A stretch of DNA of 64,000 nucleotides from Ashinkailepas kermadecensis. Taxonomy: Eukaryota; Arthropoda; Thecostraca; Neolepadidae. Below the pieces are notes generated by a model. It was given only the letters and a program-made list of their open reading frames with translations, was not told where the DNA came from and did not search any database. Of the stretch, positions 46,101-55,773 are shown piece after piece (within the stretch, counting starts at the first letter, position 1; every line of letters starts with the position of its first letter). A program made the position numbers and the translations under genes. The stretch spans positions 175,001-239,000 of the forward strand of contig JAOTOM010004309.1 of the NCBI GenBank assembly GCA_034440615.1, in the 5' to 3' direction.

Positions 46101-48724
46101 CTGTGTACCGTACCGACCTGCCGTGTGCCAGCTGTGTACCGTACCGACCTGCCGTGTGCCAGCTGTGTACCGTACCGACCTGCCGTGTGCCAGCTGTGTA
46201 CCGTACCGACCTGCCTTGCTGTGTACCGTACCGACCTGCCGTGTGCCAGCTGTGTACCGTACCGACCTGCCGTGTGCCAGCTGTGTACCGTACCGACCTG
46301 CTGTGTACCGTACCGACCTGCCGTGTGCCAGCTGTGTACCGTACCGACCTGCCGTGTGCCAGCTGTGTACCGTACCGACCTGCCGTGTGCCAGCTGTGTA
46401 CCGTACCGACCTGCCGTGTGCCAGCTGTGTACCTAGTACCGTACCGACCTGCCGTGTGCCAGCTGTGTACCGTACCGACCTGCTGTGTACCGTACCGATC
46501 TGCCGTGTGCCAGCTGTGTACCGTACCGACCTCTAGCTGTGTACCGTACCGACCTGCTGTGTACCGTACCGACCTGCCGTGTGCCAGCTGTGTACCGTAC
46601 CGACCTGCCACTGCCGTGTGCCAGCTGTGTACCGTACCGACCTGCCGTGTGCCAGCTGTTGTACCGTACCGACCTGCCGTGTGCCAGCTGTGTACCGTAC
46701 CGACCTGCCGTGTGCCAGCTGTGTACCGTACCGGCCTGCCGTGTGCCAGCTGTGTACCGTACCGACCTGCTGTGTACCGTACCGACCTGCCGTGTGCCAG
46801 CTGTGTACCGTACCGACCTGCCGTGTGCCAGCTGTGTACCGTACCGACCTGCCGTGTGCCAGCTGTGTACCGTACCGACCTGCCGTGTGCCAGCTGTGTA
46901 CCGTCCGACCTGCCGTGTGCCAGCTGTGTACCGTACCGACCTGCCGTGTGCCAGCTGTGTACCGTCCGACCTGCCGTGTGCCAGCTGTGTACCGTACCGA
47001 CCTGCCGTGTGCCAGCTGTGTACCGTACCGACCTGCCGTGTGCCAGCTGTGTACCGTACCGACCTGCCGTGTGCCAGCTGTGTACCGTACCGACCTGCCG
47101 TGTGCTGACCGTGTCGGTGCCCGTTCCAGAGTGGAGTTTCTGCTGGCGCCCGCCGCTGTGTTGGCGTTGGTGGTGAACCACCAGTTCAGCGCTCTGGAGG
47201 TCAGTGTGTGCATCCCACACAGGTGTTGGCATAGTCTGACACCACGCTGTCTGGGCTGCTGTCCCTCCATGGGCTGCAGGGCCGCCGTCTGGGCTGTGGG
47301 AGCTGCGGGTGAGCTGCGGCCGTCATATTGATGACGGGTCCGTTATTGGCAGAGCCCGTCAACCGGGATATGCGCCCGTCGTGGTGGTCGTGAACTGTGG
47401 GCATTATGCGGGCCATGGGCTTGCCTTGTGGACTATGTGCCCGGCAGCTGAGCTGGAGCTGTGGGCTGTGGGCTCGCCGTATTGGCTGTGGCTGCGGCTA
47501 GGCGCCCATCTTCCCAGCCTTGACTGCGGGCTGTGGGTCCGTCATTCGTGGGCCGCGCCAGGGCCGCGCCCGGGCTGCCAAGTTATCGAGGTGTATTCTG
47601 AGGGAGGTGTCAAGCACGGCCAAAACTAGCAACATACAACAAGCATAAAATGTTCCTGCCTTGCATTGGCGTGCGATGCGTCGGTTAACGGAAAGAGCCG
47701 GTTCCGAGAAGAAACTGACCTCATGGGCGCCAAATGACCCTGCAGTGACCCTGCAGTCGGCGCGTCCTTAAACATAGATGAGCAAAGAGCTGACCTCGGC
47801 AGTCGGTAGCAAGTTCTGAGATTTTCCACTCCTCGTTTATTAGTTCCGATTCGATTCGACTCGATTTCTAACTCCTTGTATATTCAAGCAGCATTCCTCA
47901 CCAGGGTGTTGCCCATTGACTCAAGTACCAAAACACACGTTTCACATGTTCACATATCTTCATAGGTATGTGGTGGTATTTTCTGCATCTGCATGAGCCG
48001 ATTCGAATTCTAAACGTGGCCGAAATGTAGCCGAAGCGGCTGACCGTCCAAAAGTCCCAACAACACACACGCATACAAATTTCAAACGTCATTGTGGGCC
48101 CAGTGTTGTTTGCTGCAGACGTATAGGTCTGCTATGGGACCAGTGCTGTGGCTTGCTGCAGACGTAAAGATCTGAGATGGGCCCAGTGTTGTTGTTTGCT
48201 GCAGATGTAAAGGTCTGATATGGGTCCAGTATTGCTTGCTGCAAATTGTCAGATTGTAGTGTTGGCATGCCAAGGGTGGGGTGGAGGCGACCCCCACTGG
48301 CCTGCTCGGCCATGCAGCGATCAGCGGGATTTGTCGGCAGATAACAAACAACCATGCATTTTTAGAGCCATATGATGTGGAACAGTACTGCTGTTGTTTG
48401 TCGAGAAGTTATCTTTAGACGTGCTAGACAGTTATCGAGAAGCGCATCAAGTCCCGTCATTGCTGACCTCGTAGGTAATGACGGCATGTAGGCAAGCCAA
48501 CTTGACCAGAACAAAAAAAATATGATTGTACTAACCCAGCAGTACAGCCGACCAAGGCACCAATGGTCTTATGTTGTTGCTTGCTGTGTACCAGTTAAGG
48601 AAGTGGTTATGCTTAATAGCCATATCATTATCACCAACAAACTGGAAAATCACTGGTTGGGAGGACCTCCACATATGACATCTTCAGCAGCCCTGTACCT
48701 CGCTGTTCAGCTGACGCTCGCCTT

Positions 48725-48792
<68 letters not shown>

Positions 48793-49203
48793 TGTGTATG
48801 GTGCTATTGGAGACCATCGCTGCCGTCGATGTTCATGCAGCAGATTCCGCTGTATGAGAAGAGGAAGTTCGCCACCTCCGGTGATTTTGTCTCAATGTTG
48901 ACGCGTTAAATTGGTCATGCAATGGCAGAGTCGAGCCCCATTTTCTCTCCTCACGTTTTCGTATGAAAACCAGCTTTTCCTGTGCCGAGCACCACGAGTA
49001 TGTGTCACGTGGCGCTCGCTCGCTCGCTGACACTGGTGTGTGCGTCAGATCCTGTGGACGTTCAGCATCTACCTGGAGTCGGTGGCGATCCTGCCGCAGC
49101 TGTTCATGGTCTCCAAGACGGGCGAGGCCGAGACCATCACCAGCCACTACCTGTTCGCGCTCGGCTCGTACCGCGCTCTGTACATCCTCAACTGGATCTA
49201 CCG
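34024..49203 (+). CDS. KDELR: KDEL receptor (ERD2), partial: exons 1-4
   Basis: A seven-helix Golgi/ER receptor that captures escaped ER proteins carrying a C-terminal KDEL signal at low pH and returns them in COPI vesicles. Exons 34024-34114, 43833-44022, 47130-47199 and 49049-49203 join in frame (phases 1, 2, 0) to 168 codons plus two bases; the family is about 212 residues. All ligand-binding positions known from vertebrate receptors are present: R5, H12, R47, D50, W120, E127, Y158, R159. The start MNIFR is the family start. Every junction is GT-AG. The last exon, carrying the final ~44 residues and the COPI-sorting tail, was not found before the window end, so intron 4 exceeds 14.7 kb unless the exon was missed. 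A UPRE-like site lies just upstream. Confidence 0.95.
34640..35060 (-). repeat. ~180-bp repeated tail units in the LINE 3' region
   Basis: Two-and-a-bit direct copies of a unit containing GACTTAATAAGAGACTCACT and CATAGACAATCTCATCAGTA. The same unit occurs inverted at 38500-38710. It probably derives from stacked 3' ends of related LINEs. Confidence 0.6.
36027..36069 (+). mobile_element. 43-bp retroposed fragment inside the LINE RT
   Basis: Flanked by the 13-bp duplication ACCATTTAGCATC (36014-36026 and 36070-36082). It starts GCAGTCGATGCGCCC and ends in an (AACC)n tail. Its body recurs at 54973-55008 as the end of a longer repeat. Total gain 56 bp, which shifts the RT frame. Confidence 0.8.
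37950..38190. repeat. inverted pair of GTGGAATATACCACT repeats
   Basis: The left half (about 37970-38047) and right half (about 38108-38190) are inverted copies centred on AGTGGTATATTCCAC / GTGGAATATACCACT. A related single copy lies at 61411-61530. Possibly a foldback element; the ends are not defined. Confidence 0.6.
38200..38563 (+). mobile_element. LINE 3' UTR fragment
   Basis: Matches the reverse complement of about 42950-43420 (CCTTTAAGCAGGCATGGATG, then AAATTATTGGTA), the 3' region of the LINE fragment on the minus strand there. It ends GTCTCTTATTAAGTCTAAAC. Confidence 0.6.
38712..40030 (+). mobile_element. 5'-truncated CR1/L2-like LINE copy
   Basis: Same family as 34510-37930 but in opposite orientation, starting within the RT domain at FDKVPHK. 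It carries [14 protein letters not shown], the catalytic box FADDLKVF and the C-terminal [17 protein letters not shown] block, and ends in the same 3' tail. Frame is lost near 39220-39245. Truncation at the 5' side is normal for LINE insertion. Confidence 0.85.
40087..40215 (+). mobile_element. LINE endonuclease-region fragment
   Basis: CACAATTCCAGGTAAGAAGA and TATTTTGTATTGTTATTGCT match the reverse complement of about 37790-37920, the 5' part of the minus-strand LINE. Confidence 0.55.
40911..41030. repeat. short foldback element
   Basis: Arms of about 45 bp (TTGTGCTTTAAGGTGGTAAC / GGTTACCTTAAACTACAATA) face each other around a small centre. The arms share family motifs with 41142-42425. Confidence 0.65.
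41142..42425. repeat. longer element with the same inverted ends
   Basis: The left end TATTGTTGTGCTTTAAGGTG and right end CTTGCCTTAAGTCACAATAA are inverted relatives of the 40911-41030 arms. An internal end-like block lies at 41828-41855. The interior is AT-rich with many CCTAA words and no coding sequence. Confidence 0.45.
42440..42575. repeat. ~32-bp tandem repeat
   Basis: About four to five diverged copies of AACATCAATAGGTTTTATGTG plus about 10 more bases. Confidence 0.7.
42940..43700 (-). mobile_element. L2/CR1-like LINE 3' fragment
   Basis: On the minus strand 43690 to 43400 encodes [19 protein letters not shown] and then RGHKFRLDK, the C-terminal block that follows RT in these LINEs. 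The 3' UTR continues to about 42940 and includes the CA microsatellite. Confidence 0.7.
43093..43196. repeat. (CA)n microsatellite
   Basis: About 100 bp of CA with several CGCA variants. Confidence 0.95.
43833..44022 (+). CDS. KDELR: KDELR exon 2
   Basis: 190 nt encoding residues 31-93 ([20 protein letters not shown] ... [11 protein letters not shown]), helices 2-3. R47 and D50 are present. It ends CG|gttagt in phase 2. Confidence 0.96.
44023..47129 (+). other. KDELR intron 2
   Basis: Donor gttagt; acceptor cccgttccag with a branch-point-like CTGAC at 47104-47108. About 96% of the intron is the 31-bp minisatellite. Confidence 0.92.
44125..47105. repeat. 31-bp minisatellite, ~3 kb
   Basis: Roughly 95-100 copies of a 31-bp unit: ACCGTACCGACCTGCCGTGT followed by GCCAGCTGTGT. 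A recurrent 20-bp form, ACCGTACCGACCTGCTGTGT, lacks 11 bp. The 5' part (44125-44830) is more diverged than the rest, so the 3' part was homogenised more recently. Because 31 is not a multiple of 3 and the unit has no stop in most frames, very long spurious open frames arise on both strands. Confidence 0.98.
47130..47199 (+). CDS. KDELR: KDELR exon 3
   Basis: 70 nt encoding [19 protein letters not shown] plus SALE (to residue 117). Donor gtcagt, phase 0. Confidence 0.95.
48091..48250. repeat. ~52-bp tandem repeat
   Basis: About three diverged copies of GTGGGCCCAGTGTTGTTTGC plus CTGCAGACGTATAGGTCTG-like sequence. Confidence 0.75.
48729..48787. repeat. (TA)n microsatellite
   Basis: About 59 bp of pure TA, in KDELR intron 3. 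Confidence 0.95.
49049..49203 (+). CDS. KDELR: KDELR exon 4
   Basis: 155 nt encoding residues 118-168 ([19 protein letters not shown] ... [18 protein letters not shown]). W120, E127, Y158 and R159 are present. It ends TACCG|gttagt in phase 2. Confidence 0.96.
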
Positions 49204-49226
49204 GTTAGTCGGCGACTCCGCCGTCG

Positions 49227-49229
<3 letters not shown>

Positions 49230-49300
<71 letters not shown>
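49230..49300. repeat. (TA)n microsatellite
   Basis: About 70 bp of TA, starting 27 bp inside KDELR intron 4. Confidence 0.95.
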
Positions 49301-49302
<2 letters not shown>

Positions 49303-50440
49303 CCCAAGATTCTACTCTCGGTTTTGTACAAAATGAGACACGAGCGACCGGACTCGACACGACCCGACATTCATGCTTTCAAATTCGTGGAGGCTTTTTC
49401 TTGTGTTTCATGTTCAATTTGTTCAATGGCAGGTGTGCATGCTTCTCAGTTTTGCATTCCGTCATTTTCCATCACCTCACCACTCCGAAGTGCTCTTGGC
49501 ATTGCTCAAGAAGGTGGTTTTGTGTCGGCGCTAATGGCACCGATTCGCACTGCGCGCCACCTTTGGAGGTCGCCGGGCGTTTGTCGCAACGAACTGCCAG
49601 CAGAGGGCCGTTGCAATATCTGCGTGAACCTGCCGGCAACGGTGTGGTACCTTCGGCACGGAAGCACCACAGGACGCAGTGATGCCAGATGCCGAGCAAG
49701 CCGATGCTAATCGTGGCCGATCTATGGTGCCCAGCAGCTTTCAATCTGGAGAGAATGTGCGTCCTGGTGTGTCCGTGCCGTCGATGCGCCGAGGCCTGTC
49801 TCTCGCCATCGACCGCACAGCACCCCTTGTGGCAGATATCACCCCGTCGCCTGATCTGCTGCAGATGTCGACAGGCAGCCTAATGACACGGCTTCCTCCT
49901 AACCACACTCTTGTGGCGAGTCGGTCAGTGTTTGCCAGAATGGCTCAGGTGGTGGTCGGCGTGGCGCTGACTCGAAGATCGACTAAAACCACACGCAGTG
50001 TTCGTGTCGTCCGGCGGGTTTTCGGTCCAGGGAGTGTGTGTTGGATGTGCAGTCAGTGGCTTATTCGTCAGGCGGGTGCGATGTCAGCGCGCTCGATGTG
50101 TGCCAGTTTTTCGCTGGGAAACCTCTCATCCGCTCTTTTGAACCTTATTTTATGTGCGAAGCTTTCCTCCATCCAGGTATGCCATTGTATGTGTCCATCT
50201 ATGTGCGCCAGCCTACGCCCGGCAGTGGTTGATATAGGTGGCAGCACCTGGTCAGCGCCACAGCAGTCCATATAGGTGGCAGAACCGGCCAATCTTGTCT
50301 TGTGGCCCCTCAGTATAGTCTCAACGGGCGATGCAGGGCCTTTACGCTGCTGAACGAACAAAGGCCGCGGCACAGGTTAAGCACGAAGTTTATGGCACAA
50401 TGTATTTTCTTTTTGTTATGTGAGCTATGCAGATGCGATT
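49301..50440. other. KDELR intron 4, non-repetitive part
   Basis: A 198-codon open frame (49679-50275) has no recognisable domain. The sequence CATATAGGTGGCAG recurs at 50231-50285. No KDELR exon 5 is seen. Confidence 0.4.
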
Positions 50441-50442
50441 CT

Positions 50443-50870
50443 AGGACAAATGTACGCAAGGAAAAATGTACGTATGGCAGATGTACGTAATCAAATGTAC
50501 GTTAGCGCAGATGTACGTATGGCAATTGAACATAAGTGCAGATGTACGTATGGCTAATGTACGTAAGCGCAAATGTACTTATGGCAAATGTACGTATGCG
50601 CAAATATACGTAAGCGCAAAAGTACGTATGCGCAAGTGCACATAAGCGCAAATGTACTTATGTGCAAAAGTACGTATGCGAAAATGTACGTAAGCGCAAA
50701 TGTACGTATGCGCAAATGTACGTAAGCGCAAATGTATGTATGCGCAAAAGTACATAAGCGCAAATGTACGTAAGTGCAAATGTACGTACATTTACGCATG
50801 CGTACTTTTCCGTTTACGTACATTTGGTTAGGCACATATGCCATACGTACATTTGCGCTTACGTACATAT
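50443..50870. repeat. 16-bp-type array with inverted arm
   Basis: About 20 units of GCGCAAATGTACGTAA or close variants, then from about 50780 a short arm in reverse complement (TTACGTACATTTGG ... TACGTACATTTGCGCTTACG). The turning point is AATGTACGTACATT near 50777. Confidence 0.85.
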
Positions 50871-51046
50871 TGGCCCCAGCTCGTCAGTATATGTAACCTC
50901 GTGTGGCTGTATTGGCTCCGGCTCGTCAGTATGTGTAGCCGGGTGTGGCTGTATTGGCTCCGGCTCGTCAGTATGTGTAGCCGGGTGTGGCTGTATTGGC
51001 TCCGGCTCGTCAGTATGTGTAGCCGGGTGTGGCTGTATTGGCTCCG
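50867..51046. repeat. 42-bp tandem repeat
   Basis: Four copies of TATTGGCTCCGGCTCGTCAG plus TATGTGTAGCCGGGTGTGGCTG. The first copy is the most diverged. Confidence 0.95.
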
Positions 51047-51126
51047 GCGCTTCGCCGCCCGGAGCTCGGCGGCGCCTTCGGATCGGCGGTGTGAGGTCGC
51101 GGTAGCTGAATCGATAGTGGGGGCCG

Positions 51127-51288
51127 CGGTAGCTCAGTAGAGCGTCGGACTCTTGATCGCAAGATTGTGGGTTCGAATCTCACAGCCGACGGCATTTACC
51201 CAGTCCACCTGCGAGCAATCGGCGTGAGAGGTTCGCGACGCTATATGACCTAGCTGTTGAATGCGTCGTAAAAGAATCCAAGCTTCTT
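51127..51288 (+). mobile_element. tRNA-derived SINE (copy 1 of a tandem pair)
   Basis: A-box TAGCTCAGTAGAGCG and B-box GGTTCGAATCT, in a tRNA-like head. The body ends in GTAAAAGAATCCAAGCTTCTT, a small hairpin tail. Related tails are at 51440, 53350 and 57210. Confidence 0.75.
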
Positions 51289-51450
51289 CTGAATCGGTAG
51301 AGCGTCTGACTATTGATGGTAAGATCGTGGGTTCGAATCCCGCTGTCGGCGGGATTTCCGAGTCCGCCCGGCACCGATCGGCGGGAGACGTTGGCGGCGC
51401 TGTGTGGCCCAACAGTCGACTGCGTCGCACAAGAGCACAAGGCTCTTCAT
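51289..51450 (+). mobile_element. tRNA-derived SINE (copy 2, head truncated)
   Basis: Starts within the tRNA-like head (GGTAGAGCGTCTGACTATTG). B-box GGTTCGAATCC is intact. The tail AAGAGCACAAGGCTCTT forms a hairpin. It is joined directly to copy 1. Confidence 0.75.
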
Positions 51451-51639
51451 GTCGACCGGTGGCGTGGGCGGGACGTCGGCGTCGGGGCCGAGGTCAGGTC
51501 GGCCGAGGTCAGGACGACCGAGGTCAGGACGACGCCGACGTCCGCCGGCCGGCCGTCCCGCCACCACGCCGCTGTGTGACCCACGTCCCGGCCGATGCTT
51601 ATCTCTGAGCGACAACTGAGCTGCCGTCGCCGTCCGGTT

Positions 51640-51775
51640 CGCCGGTGACGGATCCGCCCCCATTGGTGTGACAGATCCGCCACCACTGCGGTGACAGATC
51701 CGCCACCGCAACGGTGACAGATCCGCCACCATTGGGGTGACAGATCCGCCACCACTGCGGTGATGGCGACAGATC
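51640..51775. repeat. ~26-bp tandem repeat
   Basis: About five copies of GGTGACAGATCCGCCACCAC plus TGC-type ends. Confidence 0.85.
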
Positions 51776-52014
51776 CATTCGGTACATTTATCGAATTATC
51801 CCTGCATCTCGCGGCGTTGGCACGGAAAGCATTGTCCTCGGATCCGATTATGCGCTCGGCCATCGGTGTCGATTGTTCGGCGGCGAAGCCCGTGCTCTGG
51901 CTATATCTGCCTGTCCGCGCGCCTCCGTCCGCCCTGCGCTTCCTGACTGCGCCCGCTTTTGACGTCGCCTCGTCGGTGCTGACGTGGTCCGTGTCGGCGG
52001 CGGGGGTCAGCGTG

Positions 52015-52140
52015 TGGCCGTCCTGTGGTCGGTGGCCGTCCTGTGGTCGGTAGCCGCCATGTGGTCGGTGGCCGCCATGTGGTTTGGTCGTCCTGTGGTT
52101 TGGCCGTCCTGCGGTCGGTGGCCGCCATGTGGTCGGTGGC
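52015..52140. repeat. short GTGGTCGGTGGCC tandem repeats
   Basis: Irregular 15-18 bp units (GTGGTCGGTGGCCGTCCT, GTGGTCGGTGGCCGCCAT). Confidence 0.75.
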
Positions 52141-52489
52141 ATTGTGCAGCTGTGTACCTCCCGATAATCAATCGGCGGCGGCGCCGCACTGCCTCTCGGC
52201 CGCCACCAGCTGGGCGGCCACCGTGTAGCGGCGACACGGCCGGCCTGTCCCCGGGCACCGTGACGTCATGCTGTCAACGGGCTCCGGTCAGCCCCCACCC
52301 ACGCCTCTGGCCGGAGCAGTCTCCCCGTGCGGATCCTGCGCATCGCAGATGTGTCATTTCGTCCGATTAGTTCCATTAAGCGAACGACGGGCCGACGGCC
52401 GACGGAACACCCGCCGGCCGACATTGATCTCGTCCTGGCTGGGGGCACGAGCAGAGCGGGTGGCACCTCCCGGAACGCATTTTCCTGAC

Positions 52490-52710
52490 TGCAGATCCCT
52501 GACTCCAGATCCCCGACTGCAGATCCCTGACTATAGCTCCCTGGCTGAAGATCGTTGAGTGGAGGCCCCTGGCCGCCGACCCCTGATGACAGCTCCCTGA
52601 CCGAAGATCTGTGAGAGGAGTCCCCTGGCCGCCGACCCCTGATGACAGCTCCCTGACTGAAGATCTGTGAGTAGAGTCCCCTGGCAGCCGACCTCTGATG
52701 ACAGCTTTCT
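52490..52710. repeat. CAGATCCCTGACT and ~62-bp repeats
   Basis: Short CAGATCCCTGACT units pass into two to three longer units containing CCTGATGACAGCTCCCTGAC and GAAGATCTGTGAG. Confidence 0.75.
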
Positions 52711-52855
52711 GGGGATAGTTCAGTCATTTTCAGGCAAAGTCGTTTTATGGTGAAACGAGTGGTGCATTGGTGACTTCCTCTCGTAGACATAACCGAGGAA
52801 TCTAAGCGTATGGGGTACACACATTCATGAATTATGTGCAAATCCATAAGTGCCA

Positions 52856-53187
52856 TCAGAGACCACCCTCAGCGAGAGGTGCCATAAGAGCCGCCGCACT
52901 GTCGAGACCACCCTCAGCGTGAGGTGGCGTAAGAGCCGCCGCACTGTCGAGACCACCCTCAGCGTGAGGTGGCATAAGAGCCGCCGCACTGTCGAGACCA
53001 CCCTCAGCGTGAGGTGCCATAAGAGCCGCCGCACTGTCGAGACCACCCTCAGCGTGAGGTGCCATAAGAGCCGCCGCACTGTCGAGGCCACCCTCAGCGT
53101 GAGGTGCCATAAGAGCCGCAGCACTGTCGAGACCACCCTCAGCGTGAGGTGCCATAAGAGCCGCCGCACTGTCGAGACCACCCTCGC
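52856..53187. repeat. 45-bp minisatellite
   Basis: About seven copies of GAGACCACCCTCAGCGTGAG plus GTGCCATAAGAGCCGCCGCACTGTC. The length is a multiple of three, so three forward frames stay open without any gene. Confidence 0.95.
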
Positions 53188-53204
53188 CTGCCTTGGTATG
53201 CATC

Positions 53205-53366
53205 TCCCGAGGGGATAGTCGGCAGTCTCGTGACCCGATGGTTGCGGGTTCGAGGCGCGCTGACTGCTCGAATTTCCCGGTCCCTGCGACCATTGGCCGT
53301 GGCAGAGTAGCGGGGCTGTGTAGTAAGTCAGCTGTGTGTTGTACAGGAGCGATAGGCTCCTCTTAT
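53205..53366 (+). mobile_element. tRNA-derived SINE, diverged
   Basis: Head GATAGTCGGCAGTCTCGTGA and B-box GGGTTCGAGGCG. The tail AGGAGCGATAGGCTCCT forms a hairpin like those of the other SINEs. Confidence 0.6.
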
Positions 53367-53500
53367 CCGCCACGTTCGCCGGCTGATGCCGATAACGACG
53401 CGTGTGTGCGTGTGTGTGTACAGGAGCGATAGGCTCCTCTTCTCCGCCACGTTCGCTGGCTGATGCCGATAACGACGCGTGTGTGCGTGTGTGTGCTGAC
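53340..53500. repeat. ~78-bp tandem duplication
   Basis: TACAGGAGCGATAGGCTCCT through GATAACGACGCGTGTGTGCG occurs twice in a row. It copies the SINE tail plus flank. Confidence 0.9.
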
Positions 53501-54790
53501 ACGGTCGGGTTTGCAGAGGCGGGCAAAACAGTGCCAAAGGTACATTTTCAAGTACAAGTAGAAATAGTTTTGATCTTACTTATTTCGAATATGATTTCAA
53601 ATGGTACTTTTTCAAAATTTCCAGAATTGTTTCAGATAGTTTTTAAATAGTTCTTTCAGTTAGTTTTGGAGATACTGAGCTGGCTGCTCTGGTGAATTGT
53701 CCGCAGCCTCATGAGCAGAGTTGGGAAATGGCCATTTTGTGGACATTTGGCCGGCCAAAGAATTATACACTCCCAAAAAAATCCACTCCTTGCATTGCAA
53801 AATATCAGATGATAGCAAAATGAAGCTAATGCATAGCAAGCAATCCCAGCTAGTTCTGCCACTATCAAATAGTGATAATTGTAATCATAACCCACAGAGC
53901 AGCATGCACTATGGGCAATATGGTGACCTTTGGCTAGTAGTGAGAATGCGATCCACTGTAGTTATAGTAATGTTCAACTTGCACAACCATTTTGGTCCCT
54001 TGACACAACAACTTGGCTGTGACTGTGACTGTGAAGTGTCTGATGCTCAGAATTCCAAATTAAAACGTTTGTGGCTGATCAGCTGCAAACAGTCCCACTA
54101 GAGATGAACACTACAAAAAGTGGTTAAGGTGGTGATTCATGAGTGAGGATGCCTTCTTGCCTGAGGATAGTAAGTTGAAGTTATGCACTTCCTTTCACAG
54201 CACTTACTATGATCTGAGGAAACTATGCACTCTTGATGCATGGAAAAAATAAACAAGGTATTTTTAGTGTTGCTAAATGTATGCACTATTATGTAGGGAT
54301 GTTATGTATCCACTATTATGTAGAACAATGTATGCACTCTACTATATTGGGTTTCTAGCCATTATACACTCCCATATTTTAGCAAACCCAAAAATTATAC
54401 ACCGAGTCCAAGACTGAGAAGTGAAAATCAACACTGTCCATGAGACGTATGGAGGTAAGAGATTCACGAACCATGCCTGCTTATGCTTGAACATTTGGCA
54501 ATAATTGCGCAGGAAGATATAAAACAGAGACAATTACATCCCGTGAAATGTGTATTCTTGGAAATACTTTCAATAATGCCTTTCAACTGCCACAAAAGCG
54601 TCCTTCGCACGATTATGGATAATGAATGGTGACTTGTTTGATAGTAATCACATATTACTGCGTTAGACGTGTGACACACTAAGCCGAGCGCTCGCTGCAG
54701 CCTCGGCTCCTACATTAGAAAGACAAGAATATGTACAAATCAATACGCTACCTGCGCGTCGTTTCTTGCCTATGCTCTGCTAGTGCTGAA
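53501..54790. other. AT-rich intron 4 stretch, nothing recognised
   Basis: No gene, RNA or clear repeat. ACTATTATGTAG recurs at 54280-54340. Confidence 0.4.
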
Positions 54791-54899
54791 TGGCTCTTCA
54801 CAAATACCCTCGCAATTTGCTAGCGCTCCTCGTTCGAAAACGCCGGGGGATAGAAGCAACCTCCCCCACCCCCTGCACGGGCGAATGTGACATAATGCA

Positions 54900-55010
54900 G
54901 TTAGACAAAATGCCTGGCCATTGGTGCCAGGTGGCTGCCAGCCCAAAGCTGTATGGGCGCTGCATAACCGAAGCAGTCGATGCGCCCCTAAGCCCAAATA
55001 ACTAACCAGC
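54900..55010 (+). mobile_element. retroposon 3' end with AAATAACTAACC tail
   Basis: GCAGTCGATGCGCCCCTAAG and the following bases match the 43-bp insertion in the LINE at 36027-36069. Upstream GGTGCCAGGTGGCTGCCAGC belongs to the same repeat. Confidence 0.55.
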
Positions 55011-55224
55011 CCAAAGCCCTAAACCCGGCCTTTGGCGCCAGGTGGCCGCCAATAAGTGATCCCAGATTAATACCAAAAGTTCCTGCTGAGCGGATTCCCC
55101 CGGCCGGCGGTGTTCGCACACCTGCCAGCTGCACACGTGCGGTGCCCATGTGGCCGGGCGTCGGTAGTGGGCGGGTGCCCGTGTCAGCACGTGTTGCCGG
55201 ACGGGGCCGGTCCGCCCCGTCCGG

Positions 55225-55470
55225 CCGTGTCCACGGTGACGGGCCGGTCCGTGTCCACGGTGACGGGCCGGTCCGTGTCCACGGTGACGGGCCGGTCCGT
55301 GTCCACGGTGACGGGGCCGGTCCGTGTCCACGGTGACGGGCCGGTCCGTGTCCACGGTGACGGGGCCGGTCCGTGTCCACGGTGACGGGCCGGTCCGTGT
55401 CCACGGTGACGGGCCGGTCCGTGTCCACGGTGACGGGCCGGTCCGTGTCCACGGTGACGGGCCGGTCCGC
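55225..55470. repeat. 24-bp tandem repeat
   Basis: About ten copies of GTGTCCACGGTGACGGGCCG plus GTCC, several with an extra G. Very homogeneous. Confidence 0.96.
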
Positions 55471-55773
55471 GTCGGCGAGTCGTGGTTGACGGCTGTGCCG
55501 TTCGGTTAGAGCGTGCCGCCAAAGGTCGTGGGAGGTGGCCGGCTGTTGTGCCGGCGCGCCAAGTTGACCGCGGTCGCGGTGCAGGGGCTCGTGTCCGGGG
55601 TCAGCCGGCCGGAGGCGGTGGCGGGGTCGGTGAACTGGCAGATGGTGGCTGGTAAGCCAGCGCCGGCCGGACGCTGGTCGCGGGTCGCGGGTAGCGTCCG
55701 CCTGCAGACGGCACTTGCCTGTCGGTCGGCTCAGATCGGCCGGCCTCCTGTGGTCGCTGGGGCCCACCCCGTC

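Larger units (their letters stand above)
47200..49048 (+). other. KDELR intron 3
   Basis: 1849 bp with acceptor gtgtgcgtcag. It contains the tandem repeat at 48091-48250 and a TA microsatellite at 48729-48787. Nothing else is recognised. Confidence 0.9.

Noticed and set aside
43996..47331. Very long open frames (up to 1078 codons on -, 1016 on +) encoding Cys/Pro/Arg- or His/Gly/Thr-rich repeats
   Set aside because: They are read-through of the 31-bp minisatellite in several frames on both strands, inside a KDELR intron. No domain or codon signature is present.
49679..50275. 198-codon open frame downstream of KDELR exon 4
   Set aside because: No similarity to the KDELR C-terminus or any known domain; likely chance in GC-rich DNA.
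52856..53187. CRISPR-like array of regular 45-bp repeats
   Set aside because: The units are directly tandem with no unique spacers, in a eukaryotic genome.
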